Positions 8,022 to 17,342 of a stretch of DNA of 64,000 nt are shown here, one piece after another. Source of the stretch: Phycisphaerales bacterium UBA2421. Lineage in GTDB: Bacteria > Planctomycetota > Phycisphaerae > Tepidisphaerales > Tepidisphaeraceae. The stretch's first letter is position 1; each line of letters opens with the position of its first letter. Both the position numbers and the translations under genes were made by a program. Under the pieces are notes generated by a model that saw only the letters and a list, made by a program, of their open reading frames with translations, did not search any database and was not told the DNA's origin. The DNA lies in NCBI GenBank assembly GCA_002343075.1, contig DDRH01000028.1:67273-131272 (forward strand), read 5' to 3'.

Positions 8022-8101
8022 CATACTATTCCCAAATATATCGCTGAGTTTCACCGGAGAAGGCGTGCTGATGCGTTCGTCGCCCGCATGTGCGCCGCTG
8101 T

Positions 8102-8524
8102 TCAGTTCGGCTTGCCGCTCAACAGTTCGAGCAGCGTATCGAGGCTGAACGGCTTCGGCATAAAATTGACGTCGATGGGCAGACCCCGCAGCGCGCCGGC
8201 CTCAAAATGTCCGCTGATGGCAATCACCCGGCTCGGGCGATGGCTGCTGGGCATATCCGACATTTCCTTGATCAGATCAAAGCCGTCTTTATGCGGCATG
8301 TGCAGGTCGGTGAGCAGGACGTCAAATCGTTCGTTGAGCAGATAACGAATCGCCTCAGAACCATCTCGCGCGGTGACGACTTGCGCACCGGTATCACGAA
8401 TCAGCCGGCTCATCACCATGCGCGTGGGCGCATGGTCTTCAACCAGGAGAATTCGTGGAGATGAACTGCGGTGTTTTGCCACCTCAGATGCCGAAGAAGA
8501 GAACATTCCGAATCCGCTGCACAT
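8102..8524 (-). CDS. Stand-alone response-regulator receiver domain protein
   Basis: The 140 residues contain only a CheY-like receiver domain after a ~22-residue Ser-rich leader. The acidic pair is E29-D30 (LLVEDH), the phospho-acceptor is D73 (LLTDLHMP), the switch Ser is S104 (AISGH) and the conserved Lys is K124 (MPKPF). All residues for phosphorylation are present and there is no output domain, so it should act by protein contact or as a phosphorelay intermediate. No histidine kinase is nearby. It lies 108 bp downstream of bpt on the same strand. Confidence 0.85.
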   Translation of the reverse strand: MCSGFGMFSSSASEVAKHRSSSPRILLVEDHAPTRMVMSRLIRDTGAQVVTARDGSEAIRYLLNERFDVLLTDLHMPHKDGFDLIKEMSDMPSSHRPSRVIAISGHFEAGALRGLPIDVNFMPKPFSLDTLLELLSGKPN

Positions 8525-8632
8525 CTTATTGCGGCTGCGTGGTACATCCCGATTTCAGTGAGTTTAACATACGTTTTGATATTGCGTCGTACTTTTTCTT
8601 CACGCGCCAGCACCCGACAGCCCGCGTCACGG

Positions 8633-9412
8633 CTAATGGGTGACGCCTCGCCAGATGCCATCGCTCCAGAGCAACTCACAGGGCTTGTAAGCGATTTTGT
8701 AGCTCATTGAGGCTGCGTCAACGACCCAATAGCCCAGATATACGTGCGGGATCGCATGAACACGGCAGAACTCGATTTCCTGCAGCACACCAAAATGTCC
8801 CAGGCTGCGCCGGGGTTGGTCGGGATCGAAGTAGAAATACACACTGCTGAGCGACTGCTGGCTCAGGTCGCAGATTCCCACCGCCATGAGGTGACCGTTG
8901 GGGGTTCGATACTCAAACTCTGCGGTTTCCACCGGCGATTCGTAAAGAAACTGCTCCAATCCCTCCCGGCTGGCATCCTGCTCACCGTCGTGGCGGCTGT
9001 CGAGATATCGCTTGTAAAGAAGGTATTTCTCGTCAGTTAGACTTGGAGAGGAAACCGAGACGCGCAGATCGGCGTTTCGCCGAACTACGCGCCGCTGGGA
9101 TTTACTTAGTTCAAATTGTTCAACCGGAATGCGAATCGGCACGCACCTGCGACATTTTGCGCACACCGGCTGATAAATCATCCGCCCGCTACGACGGAAG
9201 CCGGCGTCCATGAAGCCATGATAGATCGAAGGATCCATCCGCCCCGCGGCCAGGGCGCGCAGTTGAGCGATTCGAGACGAGTTGTAGGCGCATGCCCCCG
9301 CGGGCAGCACGGTCAAGGGCACATCAACCGGCGCGGGAATCGCGGGGAAGTGAGACCAGTCGTGCGGCGAACAGTGTTCGGCAAACTCTGGCATTTTGAA
9401 GAACGCCGTCAT
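8633..9412 (-). CDS. bpt: Aspartate/glutamate leucyltransferase (N-end rule)
   Basis: The 259-residue protein matches the bacterial Bpt branch of leucyl/arginyl-tRNA-protein transferases. Near the N-terminus it has CAYNSSRIAQLRALAAGRMDP-like sequence, then GFRRSGRMIYQPVC with a Cys cluster (CAKCRRC). The C-terminal half is GNAT-like (GICDLSQQSLSSVYFYFDPD, YLGYWV). Bpt transfers leucine from Leu-tRNA to proteins with N-terminal Asp or Glu, marking them for ClpAP/ClpS-type degradation. Length and motif order are normal. The receiver gene follows on the same strand after 108 bp. Confidence 0.88.
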   Translation of the reverse strand: MTAFFKMPEFAEHCSPHDWSHFPAIPAPVDVPLTVLPAGACAYNSSRIAQLRALAAGRMDPSIYHGFMDAGFRRSGRMIYQPVCAKCRRCVPIRIPVEQFELSKSQRRVVRRNADLRVSVSSPSLTDEKYLLYKRYLDSRHDGEQDASREGLEQFLYESPVETAEFEYRTPNGHLMAVGICDLSQQSLSSVYFYFDPDQPRRSLGHFGVLQEIEFCRVHAIPHVYLGYWVVDAASMSYKIAYKPCELLWSDGIWRGVTH

Positions 9413-9767
9413 TGATCACCGTCATGGAGTTGCGATTCAACCAGGGCGATGCTACCTGAGGGGAAAGTACGTATCTCACCGGCCGGGACTGCCATGCGCC
9501 TTCTGGCGCGCACTGAGGTGGGCCCTGGCTCGATCCAGATCCCATGAAATGCCATTTCCGACCTCGACTTCCCGACGATCGCTCCACAGCGACCGTTTGA
9601 GCCGAATCACGTCAGCGTCTTCCTGTGCCGCATGCCGCCGATCGCGGCCGCTCTCTCTGGTTACGTTGAGGCGAAGCAGCCGACTTTTACAGTCGCGTCC
9701 AGATGCTCCCGGTACTTTGATGGAGCTTTTTCTGCACGCTCAAAACTCCGAGCGATGAATCATGACA
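9413..9767. other. Intergenic region between glyA and bpt
   Basis: This 355-bp stretch lies downstream of glyA and upstream of bpt (both on -). Open frames here are short, lack Shine-Dalgarno sequences and mostly overlap the bpt start, so none is called. I see no strong hairpin with a T-run after glyA; the bpt promoter should lie in the low-numbered part. Confidence 0.5.
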
Positions 9768-11009
9768 TTAATGCGGCATCGGAAACTTCCCCGCAAACGC
9801 CGCCACTTCGCTGCGGATTCTGGCCAATTCTGCGGGATCGTCTTTAGCGCAGATTCCGCGATCAATGAACACCGCAACTTGCTTCATATCCGCCTCCTTC
9901 AGTCCGCGGGTCGTCAGTGCGGGTGTGCCCAGGCGCACGCCGCTGGTGAGCTTGGGCGGCCGCGGGTCGTTGTGGATTGCGTTCTTGTTGCAGATCATCC
10001 CCGCTGCTTCCAAGGCCTTTTCGGCATCGGCACCGGTAAAGGCCTCATTCTTCGCCCGCAGATCGACCAGCATCAGGTGGTTATCCGTGCCGCCCGACTG
10101 CAGCCGATAGCCGGCTGCCATCAGGCCTTCTGCAAGTGCCCGGGCGTTTCTAACAATCTGCGCTGCGTACGTCTTGAATTCCGGCTTCAGTGCCTCGCCA
10201 AATGCCACCGCCTTGGCGGCGATGATATGCATGAGTGGCCCGCCCTGACTGCCCGGAAATACACTTCGATTGATGAGTTTCGCCAGCTCTTCGCTGTCAG
10301 TCATAATCAACCCGCCGCGGGGGCCGCGCAGGGTCTTGTGGGTAGTGGTTGTGACGACGTGCGCGTGGGGGAACGGCTGTGGGTGCGCCCCACCGACGCA
10401 CAGCCCGGCGATGTGTGCCACATCCGCCATCAGCAGCGCTCCCACTTCATCGGCAATCGCCCGGAACTTCGCAAAGTCTATCACGCGCGGATAGGCGCTG
10501 TAACCGCAGAGAATCGCCTTCGGCTTCGTCTCTTTCGCCACAGCGAGCACGCTGTCGTAGTCAAGTGTCTCGGTCTTATCGTCAAGCTGATAATGCGATG
10601 GGCGATAAAAGATCGCCGAGGCATTGAGCTTCATGCCATGCGACAGGTGTCCGCCGCTTGCAAGGTTGATGCTGATAAACGGGTCGCCGGGCTTCATCAT
10701 TGCCATCATTGCGGCAAGATTCGCATTGGCCCCGGAGTGCGGCTGCACATTGGCAAACTGGCAGCCAAAAAGCCGTTTCGCACGATCGATCGCAAGGTTT
10801 TCGATCTCGTCGTAGTATCCGCAACCGCCGTAGTATCGTGCTCCGGGATAGCCTTCGGCATACTTGTTGGTGAGACACGTCCCGGCGGCCTCCATGACGG
10901 CTTTGGAAACGTGGTTTTCGCTGGCAATCAGTTCGAGGGTGCTTTCCTGCCTGCGGGCCTCGGCATCGATCAGTTCTGCGATCTTCGTATCTGAATCTTT
11001 CAAAGTCAT
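9768..11009 (-). CDS. glyA: Serine hydroxymethyltransferase
   Basis: The 413-residue PLP enzyme interconverts serine and glycine with tetrahydrofolate. Typical segments are [34 protein letters not shown], the substrate loop [10 protein letters not shown] and the PLP lysine in [17 protein letters not shown] 11009 (MTLKDSDTK) is the natural start; an upstream extension in frame would overlap the divergent promoter region. A 55-bp gap separates it from the divergent gene at 11065. Length and motifs are normal. Confidence 0.95.
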   Translation of the reverse strand: MTLKDSDTKIAELIDAEARRQESTLELIASENHVSKAVMEAAGTCLTNKYAEGYPGARYYGGCGYYDEIENLAIDRAKRLFGCQFANVQPHSGANANLAAMMAMMKPGDPFISINLASGGHLSHGMKLNASAIFYRPSHYQLDDKTETLDYDSVLAVAKETKPKAILCGYSAYPRVIDFAKFRAIADEVGALLMADVAHIAGLCVGGAHPQPFPHAHVVTTTTHKTLRGPRGGLIMTDSEELAKLINRSVFPGSQGGPLMHIIAAKAVAFGEALKPEFKTYAAQIVRNARALAEGLMAAGYRLQSGGTDNHLMLVDLRAKNEAFTGADAEKALEAAGMICNKNAIHNDPRPPKLTSGVRLGTPALTTRGLKEADMKQVAVFIDRGICAKDDPAELARIRSEVAAFAGKFPMPH

Positions 11010-11064
11010 GGGCAGAATTGTATCCCATCCCGGCCCGGCTGTCAGTTGGTAAGATAGAACAACG

Positions 11065-13218
11065 ATGGATCGACGCGTCCACAACCAAGGCGATATCCGC
11101 GCCAAAGCAATCGTTGGCATGCTGCTCGCCGCGAGCACGGCGATTATTGCGGGAGTTTACCTGCACAACCGTCCTGCGCCGGAGCCTGTCGCCTCAACCC
11201 AACCCGCGACGGCAACTTCGCCGGCGACCGCCCCTCGACCAGCCCCGCCGCCCGACCCGCCAGCCGTGACTTGGATGGATGTCGTTCACCGCAACAACAA
11301 GTCGGTCGCCACCACCCAGCCGCTCAATTTTCCGGTCGATCTTCGCGATGCAGCCCGGCTGATCGTCGCCGACCCGGTTTACCTCTGCCCTCGCGGCGAT
11401 TTGTGGGTGACCCGCGCCGATGCCGAACCCACGCCCGGAATCATCAAGAACGCGGCCCGCCAGCAGGTGCATGTGCTTCGCGAACAGGTCCTGTTTGTAC
11501 AGTGGAATTTTACGGGCGGGGGCGCGTCGCCCGTGCTGGTGGTGCGAGAAGGGGACAACCTGATTCGCCTGGATCGAAATGGACGCGAGCCGATTCCGTT
11601 CAGGCGACAGTATGACTGGGCCCGCGCGTTCACATGGCTGGATAAGGTGCTGGTGCCGGCCGGAGATGGAGCGTCGGTCATCGATCTCCACGCGCTCACC
11701 GAAACGCACGTGCCGCTGCCGTCGTCGGAAGCCTCGGCGGCAGATCCTTCGCCCATCAGAATCGTGCTTGACCCGCGCGGCGTCCTTGCCTGGCGCGTAA
11801 ACGGCCCGGCGGCACGATTTTTGGATGGGAAGTGGTCGCCGTTGAACGATCCCGCTGCGTGGCCGCCGCGCGTCGTAGAGTTAATCCCCATGCTCGATGG
11901 AAGTGTGGTGCAACTGCTGCGCGCACCAAGGCCGGCCGCCGGTCTCGATGCGGCGATGCAAGAATCGATCGAACTTGCCAGCACTTCACTCGCTTTGGGC
12001 ATCGATGCGAGCGCGGCCGTAGACGAACCCGCTATCCTGAAACTCGTTGGACAGCTTTCCGATGATGACGCCAAGCTGCGCGATGCCGCCTCCGCCGAGC
12101 TATCGCGGTACGGCCCGGCCATCTGGTCAATCCTCTCGCGCGAACGACCTCGCCAACCACTCGAAGGCCAGGGCCGAATCGATGAGCTGCTCGCATCACA
12201 GGCCAGGCCCAAGCTAGGCCGGCTCTCGCCCGTCAGCGACGATCTACAAACCGCCGGCTATCTCCGCGACGGCGGTGTGGTTTTGTACTCCAGCGCCGGA
12301 GTTGAAGTGGGTCGCGGCGGCAACGAGACTCGACTCGAGGCTCCCGCATGGATCGCTATTCGCCCCGGCCGCTCGGTTCGGCTGCTACCTCCCAGGCTTG
12401 TGGCCGATGCACAGCCCGGCAAGACTCGATTCGAGGCGTGGGGCGACGAGTGGATCGTCAACGACGATCTCTCCGGGCCGCGCCGGAACATGGGCAACCA
12501 TCTCATGCCACTCATCAACGAAGACCTGCGAAGGTTTGACACATTTCAAGGCATCGACGCGCGTGGCCGCTGGCTGCTGCGAGACACGCAGACCAGCGAG
12601 ACGCTCGTTATCGATCCGTTCATCGCCGATGAAACACCGCGCTTGCCCGTCTGGTCGATTACGGTCGCCGAGGGGGCAACCGGATGGAACGACCAGGATT
12701 GGCCGGTGCAAAAGTCCGGCGGGGCCTGGGCGCTGGCTGAAGACCGTTGGCAGGTGATGAAGGATGACGAGCCGATGCGCACCTATGTAATTGAGGACGC
12801 TCCCGCCACAACGCCCGCCGAGACGGTCTTGCTCACCGAGGCCGATGGAACGACTTGGTTTGACGGAGAAACGCACCTCCGTTTTCGCCGCGGGGAGGTC
12901 GGGACCGATTACGAACTGCCGCCGGAGGCACTCGGTTCGGGCCACGCAACACTCATTCGCGCTGCGGGGCGGCTTTTCTTGTTCAATTCGCCTGGCCGGG
13001 TGCTTCGCTTTCGAGAAACACCTGGCTCATCTGAGCCGCTCAAGCTTGAAGCCGTCTTCACACAAGGCGTGCCGCTGACCGACGAACCGGCGCGAATCTG
13101 GCTCGATCCCGCGGGGCGAATCGTGATGGCTTACGGGCAGAACAAGCTCGCGATCATGTTCCCCGAGGGAAGGGTTCCACCCAGCATTGCGAAAATGATG
13201 CCCGCCGAACAGGAATAG
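11065..13218 (+). CDS. Large exported hypothetical protein with N-terminal membrane anchor
   Basis: The 717-residue protein has a short cytoplasmic N-terminus, one transmembrane helix (about residues 15-33, [18 protein letters not shown]) and a Pro/Ala/Thr-rich linker (~35-70). A large predicted extracytoplasmic part follows. The body has many short beta-like segments with Trp and Asp-Gly turns, which could fit a beta-propeller-like fold, and one helical HEAT-like patch ([21 protein letters not shown]). No catalytic motif or known family is recognised. It is transcribed divergently from glyA. The next gene, ribH, starts 110 bp downstream. Confidence 0.75.
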   Translation: MDRRVHNQGDIRAKAIVGMLLAASTAIIAGVYLHNRPAPEPVASTQPATATSPATAPRPAPPPDPPAVTWMDVVHRNNKSVATTQPLNFPVDLRDAARLIVADPVYLCPRGDLWVTRADAEPTPGIIKNAARQQVHVLREQVLFVQWNFTGGGASPVLVVREGDNLIRLDRNGREPIPFRRQYDWARAFTWLDKVLVPAGDGASVIDLHALTETHVPLPSSEASAADPSPIRIVLDPRGVLAWRVNGPAARFLDGKWSPLNDPAAWPPRVVELIPMLDGSVVQLLRAPRPAAGLDAAMQESIELASTSLALGIDASAAVDEPAILKLVGQLSDDDAKLRDAASAELSRYGPAIWSILSRERPRQPLEGQGRIDELLASQARPKLGRLSPVSDDLQTAGYLRDGGVVLYSSAGVEVGRGGNETRLEAPAWIAIRPGRSVRLLPPRLVADAQPGKTRFEAWGDEWIVNDDLSGPRRNMGNHLMPLINEDLRRFDTFQGIDARGRWLLRDTQTSETLVIDPFIADETPRLPVWSITVAEGATGWNDQDWPVQKSGGAWALAEDRWQVMKDDEPMRTYVIEDAPATTPAETVLLTEADGTTWFDGETHLRFRRGEVGTDYELPPEALGSGHATLIRAAGRLFLFNSPGRVLRFRETPGSSEPLKLEAVFTQGVPLTDEPARIWLDPAGRIVMAYGQNKLAIMFPEGRVPPSIAKMMPAEQE

Positions 13219-13328
13219 TGCTCCGGCAGTTTATTCGTGGGCAGTTTACCGGTTTCGCTACTCTGCGCATTGACATTTCACGCCTTGGCATCAACATTCG
13301 CCAATTCGCGAGCGCACTGCAAGAACTC

Positions 13329-13820
13329 ATGTCTATTCATCGCCCCATCGCCGCAAGCCACCGCATCCCGACCGACGCACGGGTTGCCATCGTCGCGGCG
13401 CGGTTTAACGGACGCTTTGTCGATGAGTTGTTGCGCGGCGCGACTGATCGGCTGAAGGTTCATGGGCTGGACGGCGATCGCGTGGAGATTCACCGTGTGC
13501 CGGGCGCTTTCGAGCTTCCGGTTGCGGCGAAACAGTTGATCGATACCGGACGTTTCGGCGCGGTGATTTGTCTCGGTTGTGTCATTCGTGGCGAAACAGC
13601 GCATTTTGAGTATGTGGCCGGGGAAGCAGCGCGGGGTATACAGCAGGTGGCCGTCAGCACCGGCATCCCGATCATCTTCGGGGTGCTTACGACAGAGAAC
13701 GAAGCACAAACCCTGGACCGTCTCGGCGGTGCCCACGGCCACGCCGGCGAAAGCGCCGCCGACGCCGCGGCGGAAATGCTGGCACTGCGCGAGCAAATCG
13801 CCGCGGGCAAGCAGTTCTGA
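13329..13820 (+). CDS. ribH: 6,7-dimethyl-8-ribityllumazine synthase
   Basis: The 163-residue product shows all lumazine synthase signatures: ARFNGRFVDELLRGA, VPGAFELPVAAK, and GCVIRGETAHFEYV with catalytic His92. It condenses 5-amino-6-ribitylaminouracil with dihydroxybutanone phosphate in riboflavin synthesis and normally forms a 60-subunit shell or pentamers. ATG 13329 (MSIHRPIAASHRI) was chosen because the longer frame from 13218 adds 37 residues unlike the family. In many bacteria ribH is followed by nusB; here a glycosyltransferase gene lies between them. Confidence 0.92.
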   Translation: MSIHRPIAASHRIPTDARVAIVAARFNGRFVDELLRGATDRLKVHGLDGDRVEIHRVPGAFELPVAAKQLIDTGRFGAVICLGCVIRGETAHFEYVAGEAARGIQQVAVSTGIPIIFGVLTTENEAQTLDRLGGAHGHAGESAADAAAEMLALREQIAAGKQF

Positions 13821-14005
13821 TCCTCGCCCATGCGACGCTTATCGGACGCCGACGCATCCTCACCCACACGGCGACTGCGCAGAAAATGCCACATTCTAAG
13901 TCATGCCGACGTGTTATCGGACGGCAGTTTGTGTGTTGAACTCACCCTGCATCAAAGCCTTGCAGAATCATCAATTACGATCATCAACTGGCCGATAACA
14001 AGGCT

Positions 14006-14959
14006 ATGTCTCGTTCGCCGAAGTTCGCCACCCTCGTCGCCGTCGGCCCGGGGCCTGCGGAGATTGACCGTGTCGCCGACCTGGTGGATGCGATCGCTCA
14101 CTGCGAACTCGGACCCAGCTACTTCGTGATGGTGGATGACGCGCGATGCGCCCGCGACCTGACGCGCGAAGTGCGCTTTCCCATCACCATCTCCCCGGTG
14201 AGCATCTGGCACGACCGATCCGCCCAACACACTGGCTACAGCCGCGGCAAGGGCATCTGCAGTGTGATTCTCACGGGTCTCTCATGGATCGCTCGACACG
14301 CTGACGACGCAAAGTTTGTGCTTAAGATGGATACCGACGCGCTGGCGATCGCGCCATTCGCCGAAAGAGTCGCCGCCCGCCTCGCCGCCGACCCGCGCGT
14401 CGGAATGCTCGGCGCGCACACTATCACCCCCAATGGCACCCCCCGCGACACTTCCCGAGGTGCCGAAACGATCCGTGCGATTCATCGCCCGCCGATCCCC
14501 TGGCTCCGACCGCGGCGCGCCTGTCGAGTATTGCGCGACCGCCTTACCGGCGGCAGGCTGAAGCCCATTCGCACCGCGATCTCCGCAGCACGGCAGAACG
14601 GCTACGCCTACGGCGAACACTGCCTTGGCGGCGCATACGCATTGGCTGGCGAACTCGTGCGCCGGATGCACTCGTCGGGACACCTCGATCAACCGCAAGC
14701 CTGGCTCAATATCGATAGCCCGGAAGATGTGATGATGGGTATGTATACCCGCGCTGTCGGTCTGACCTTGGCCAACTGTGTCGATTCCGGCGATGTGTTC
14801 GGCGTGCGCCACGAGGGGTTGCCCTTCATGCCACAGGAATGTATCTCCCGAGGCTATGGCATCATTCATGCCGTGAAGAACGATCCCCGCATCAGCGAGC
14901 GCGAGATCCGCTCACACTTTGCAGCACTTCGAAAGAGCCGCCGCGGCGTGGCGGCGTAA
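14006..14959 (+). CDS. Putative GT-A-fold glycosyltransferase
   Basis: The 317-residue cytoplasmic protein has a DxD-type metal/nucleotide-sugar motif (KMDTDALA, D109/D111) after a Rossmann-like N-terminus. A later acidic motif, NIDSPEDVMMGMY, resembles the catalytic-base region of GT-A enzymes. AAGG lies just before the ATG. The donor and acceptor cannot be told from the sequence. It sits between ribH and nusB, an unusual position, and no other polysaccharide gene is adjacent. Confidence 0.6.
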   Translation: MSRSPKFATLVAVGPGPAEIDRVADLVDAIAHCELGPSYFVMVDDARCARDLTREVRFPITISPVSIWHDRSAQHTGYSRGKGICSVILTGLSWIARHADDAKFVLKMDTDALAIAPFAERVAARLAADPRVGMLGAHTITPNGTPRDTSRGAETIRAIHRPPIPWLRPRRACRVLRDRLTGGRLKPIRTAISAARQNGYAYGEHCLGGAYALAGELVRRMHSSGHLDQPQAWLNIDSPEDVMMGMYTRAVGLTLANCVDSGDVFGVRHEGLPFMPQECISRGYGIIHAVKNDPRISEREIRSHFAALRKSRRGVAA

Positions 14960-15079
14960 CCTCTCCCAGCATTCCTGCGTGAGTCTGACGTTTGCTCGCA
15001 CGGTCGGCGGAACATGGCCTGGGCGGTTGTTCGGGCGTCGATGCTGCAAGTTGAGCATACACCGCCTATACTGCTGCTC

Positions 15080-15526
15080 GTGAGACCGGAGCACAAAAGT
15101 CGTGAAGTGGCGCTGCAGATTCTCTTTGTCTGGGACTCTGCCGGGGCTGACGAGGATGCCATCGCCATTCAGATTGCCGAAGAATACAGCGGCAATGCTG
15201 ACATTCGATCGCGCGCCATCGAAATGGCACGTGGCACCTGGATCCAGCGGGAAATGCTCGACCGGCGGATCGAACTCATCGCCCCGCAATGGCCCCCGCG
15301 GCGGCAACCGGCGGTCGATCGCAGCATCATCCGCCTTGCCGGCTACGAAATGACCGCTACAAAAACCCCGGCGAAAGTGGTGATCGACGAGGCGATCGAG
15401 CTGGCAAAGCACTATTCAACTGAAAACTCGGCGAGTTTCATCAACGGCGTGCTCGATGCGCTGCTGAAAGAACATCAATCCTTAACCGGCACGGAAGCGT
15501 CCGGCCGCGAAGGCGCGGAATCGTAG
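15080..15526 (+). CDS. nusB: Transcription antitermination factor NusB
   Basis: The 148-residue all-helical protein matches NusB: KSREVALQILFVWD at the N-terminus, then DRSIIRLAGYEMT, TPAKVVIDEAIELAKHYSTENSASFINGVLD. NusB with NusE binds boxA RNA in rRNA antitermination. GTG 15080 was chosen because it puts the start directly before the conserved KSREVALQ segment; in-frame ATGs at 15014 and 15041 would add 13-22 residues of poor similarity. It lies 46 bp upstream of ftsY, probably in one operon. Confidence 0.88.
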   Translation: MRPEHKSREVALQILFVWDSAGADEDAIAIQIAEEYSGNADIRSRAIEMARGTWIQREMLDRRIELIAPQWPPRRQPAVDRSIIRLAGYEMTATKTPAKVVIDEAIELAKHYSTENSASFINGVLDALLKEHQSLTGTEASGREGAES

Positions 15527-15572
15527 CCGCGACTCTGCCTCTCGTGTCCGTTGTCTACGATCCGTAACGAAA

Positions 15573-16514
15573 ATGGGTTTCTTTTCCAAAACACTCGACA
15601 AGCTCAAGACCGCACTCACCAAGACCAAGGAGGTGCTTACCACCGACGTGCGCACGTTGTTCGTGCCCGGGCGGTCGATCGATGACGCCTTTCTGGATGA
15701 GATGGAAGAAAAGCTCATCCGCGCAGACATGGGCGTGAAACGCGTGCAGCTTCTAAAGACGGCGGTCCGCGATAGCTGGAAAGCGGGGAAGATCAAGAAT
15801 GCCGAGCAGGCAGAAGGCGTGGTGCGGGAGCAACTTCTATCCCTCTTTCCCGCCGAGGCGAGCGAATTGACGCTTGCTTCCGTCGGCCCCACTGTAATCC
15901 TCGTTGCGGGGATCAACGGCGCGGGCAAAACCACTTCCATCGCCAAACTCGCCTGGATTCTTAAGAATCAGATGAACAAGCGGGTAATGGTCTGCGCCAG
16001 CGACACCTTCCGCGCCGCGGCGGTCGATCAGTTGGCGACGTGGGCCGACCGCATCGGCGTCGATATCGTCAAACACAAGCAAGGCGCCGACCCGGCAGCG
16101 GTGGCATACGATGCCTGCGAGGCCGCTAAGTCGCGCGGGGTGGATGTGCTCATCGTCGATACCGCGGGGCGCCTGCATACCCAACAGCATCTGATGGCCG
16201 AACTGACGAAGATTCGCAACGTCGTTGCAAAAAAGATCGATGGCGCGCCCCACGAGGTGTTGCTGGTGCTGGACGCCACGACCGGGCAGAACGGCGTGTT
16301 GCAGGCCCGCAACTTCGGAGCGGCAATCGACGTGAGCGGCATTATCCTCGCAAAACTGGACGGAACCGCCAAAGGCGGCGTAGTGATTGCGATCAAAGAT
16401 CAGCTCGATATCCCCGTCAAGTTTATCGGGCTTGGCGAGACGCCGCAGGATATCGAGACATTTGACGGAACCCGCTTTGTCGGGGCGCTGTTTGACGAGC
16501 CAAAATCGGTCTGA
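15573..16514 (+). CDS. ftsY: Signal recognition particle receptor FtsY
   Basis: The 313-residue SRP GTPase has an N domain (~1-95, LDEMEEKLIRADMGVK) and a G domain. The G1 motif is GINGAGKTT (113-121), then CASDTFRAAAVDQL, DTAGRL, and AKLDGTAKGG with GLGETPQDI near the C-terminus. It docks the SRP-ribosome complex at the membrane. It lacks the long acidic N-terminal extension of E. coli FtsY, as is common outside enterobacteria. nusB lies 46 bp upstream. Confidence 0.94.
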   Translation: MGFFSKTLDKLKTALTKTKEVLTTDVRTLFVPGRSIDDAFLDEMEEKLIRADMGVKRVQLLKTAVRDSWKAGKIKNAEQAEGVVREQLLSLFPAEASELTLASVGPTVILVAGINGAGKTTSIAKLAWILKNQMNKRVMVCASDTFRAAAVDQLATWADRIGVDIVKHKQGADPAAVAYDACEAAKSRGVDVLIVDTAGRLHTQQHLMAELTKIRNVVAKKIDGAPHEVLLVLDATTGQNGVLQARNFGAAIDVSGIILAKLDGTAKGGVVIAIKDQLDIPVKFIGLGETPQDIETFDGTRFVGALFDEPKSV

Positions 16515-16628
16515 CCCAGGATTTTGCGGTTCGGACGGTTTCCATTAGACTGAATTTCATAATTTGGTGTTTGCCGGATGATGCTTTTAGCCGATTCCAT
16601 TAATAAACCGAGCGGGGAAGTACGCGAC

Positions 16629-17294
16629 ATGCCGTACCGGGCGGGAAATTCGCCGGACGATATGCCCCATAAACCAAAAATATTCATCGTTGACGACGAC
16701 CCGGATATCATCCGGCTCTTCGAAAGTTCCCTGCAATCAATGGGAACGCCGATTCACTCATTCGCATCGGCCGAGGATTTTCTGGCCGCCGTTAAGCCGA
16801 AGGATTTTGGGTGCCTTATTCTCGATCTCGCCCTGCCCAACATGAGCGGCACCGAGTTGCAGAGGATGCTGGTGGAAGCCGGCACCGAACTAAAAATCGT
16901 CATCGTGTCGGGTTTTGCGGACGTACCGTCGGTGGTGCAGGCATTTCGAGCCGGCGCGGTGGATGTGATCCAGAAGCCGATCGGCCGCGATTCCATCCGC
17001 GAGGCTGTTCGACGCGCGATGGCCAAGGCGCAGGCAGATCACGAGTTTCGCCTGAAGCGCGACGCAGCCGTCGAGATCATCGACCGGCTCTCTCCGCGTG
17101 AAAAGGAAGTCCTGGCGCGATTGGTCGCCGGCCGAGCCAATAAGCAGGCCGCGGTTGACCTGGAACTAAGCGTTCGCACGGTTGAAGTGCATCGGGCGCA
17201 CATTATGGCCAAACTGAGCGTACGGAGCTTTGCCGAAGCCATGCACCTCTGGCTCCTGGCCCAGTCCGAACCGCGGACGGGCAAGACAAACTGA
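16629..17294 (+). CDS. FixJ-type response regulator (receiver + LuxR HTH)
   Basis: The 221-residue protein has a receiver domain with D23-D25 (VDDDPD), phospho-acceptor D66 (LILDLALP) and K116 (IQKPIG). A linker leads to a LuxR/GerE helix-turn-helix (LSPREKEVLARLVAGRANKQAAVDLELSVRTVEVHR). The architecture is that of FixJ/TodR/NarL regulators. ATG 16629 is favoured because GGGGAAG lies 8 nt upstream; ATG 16578 and 16662 are alternatives. No kinase gene is adjacent, so the input and regulon are unknown. Confidence 0.88.
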   Translation: MPYRAGNSPDDMPHKPKIFIVDDDPDIIRLFESSLQSMGTPIHSFASAEDFLAAVKPKDFGCLILDLALPNMSGTELQRMLVEAGTELKIVIVSGFADVPSVVQAFRAGAVDVIQKPIGRDSIREAVRRAMAKAQADHEFRLKRDAAVEIIDRLSPREKEVLARLVAGRANKQAAVDLELSVRTVEVHRAHIMAKLSVRSFAEAMHLWLLAQSEPRTGKTN

Positions 17295-17342
17295 CCCGCC
17301 CGCACATTCACGCTCATCACGCGCAATCGCCACCCGCCACGA

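Noticed and set aside
9762-10994. 410-aa open frame on + across glyA
   Set aside because: It is antisense to a clear serine hydroxymethyltransferase; high GC gives long antisense frames. No start signal or recognisable domain.
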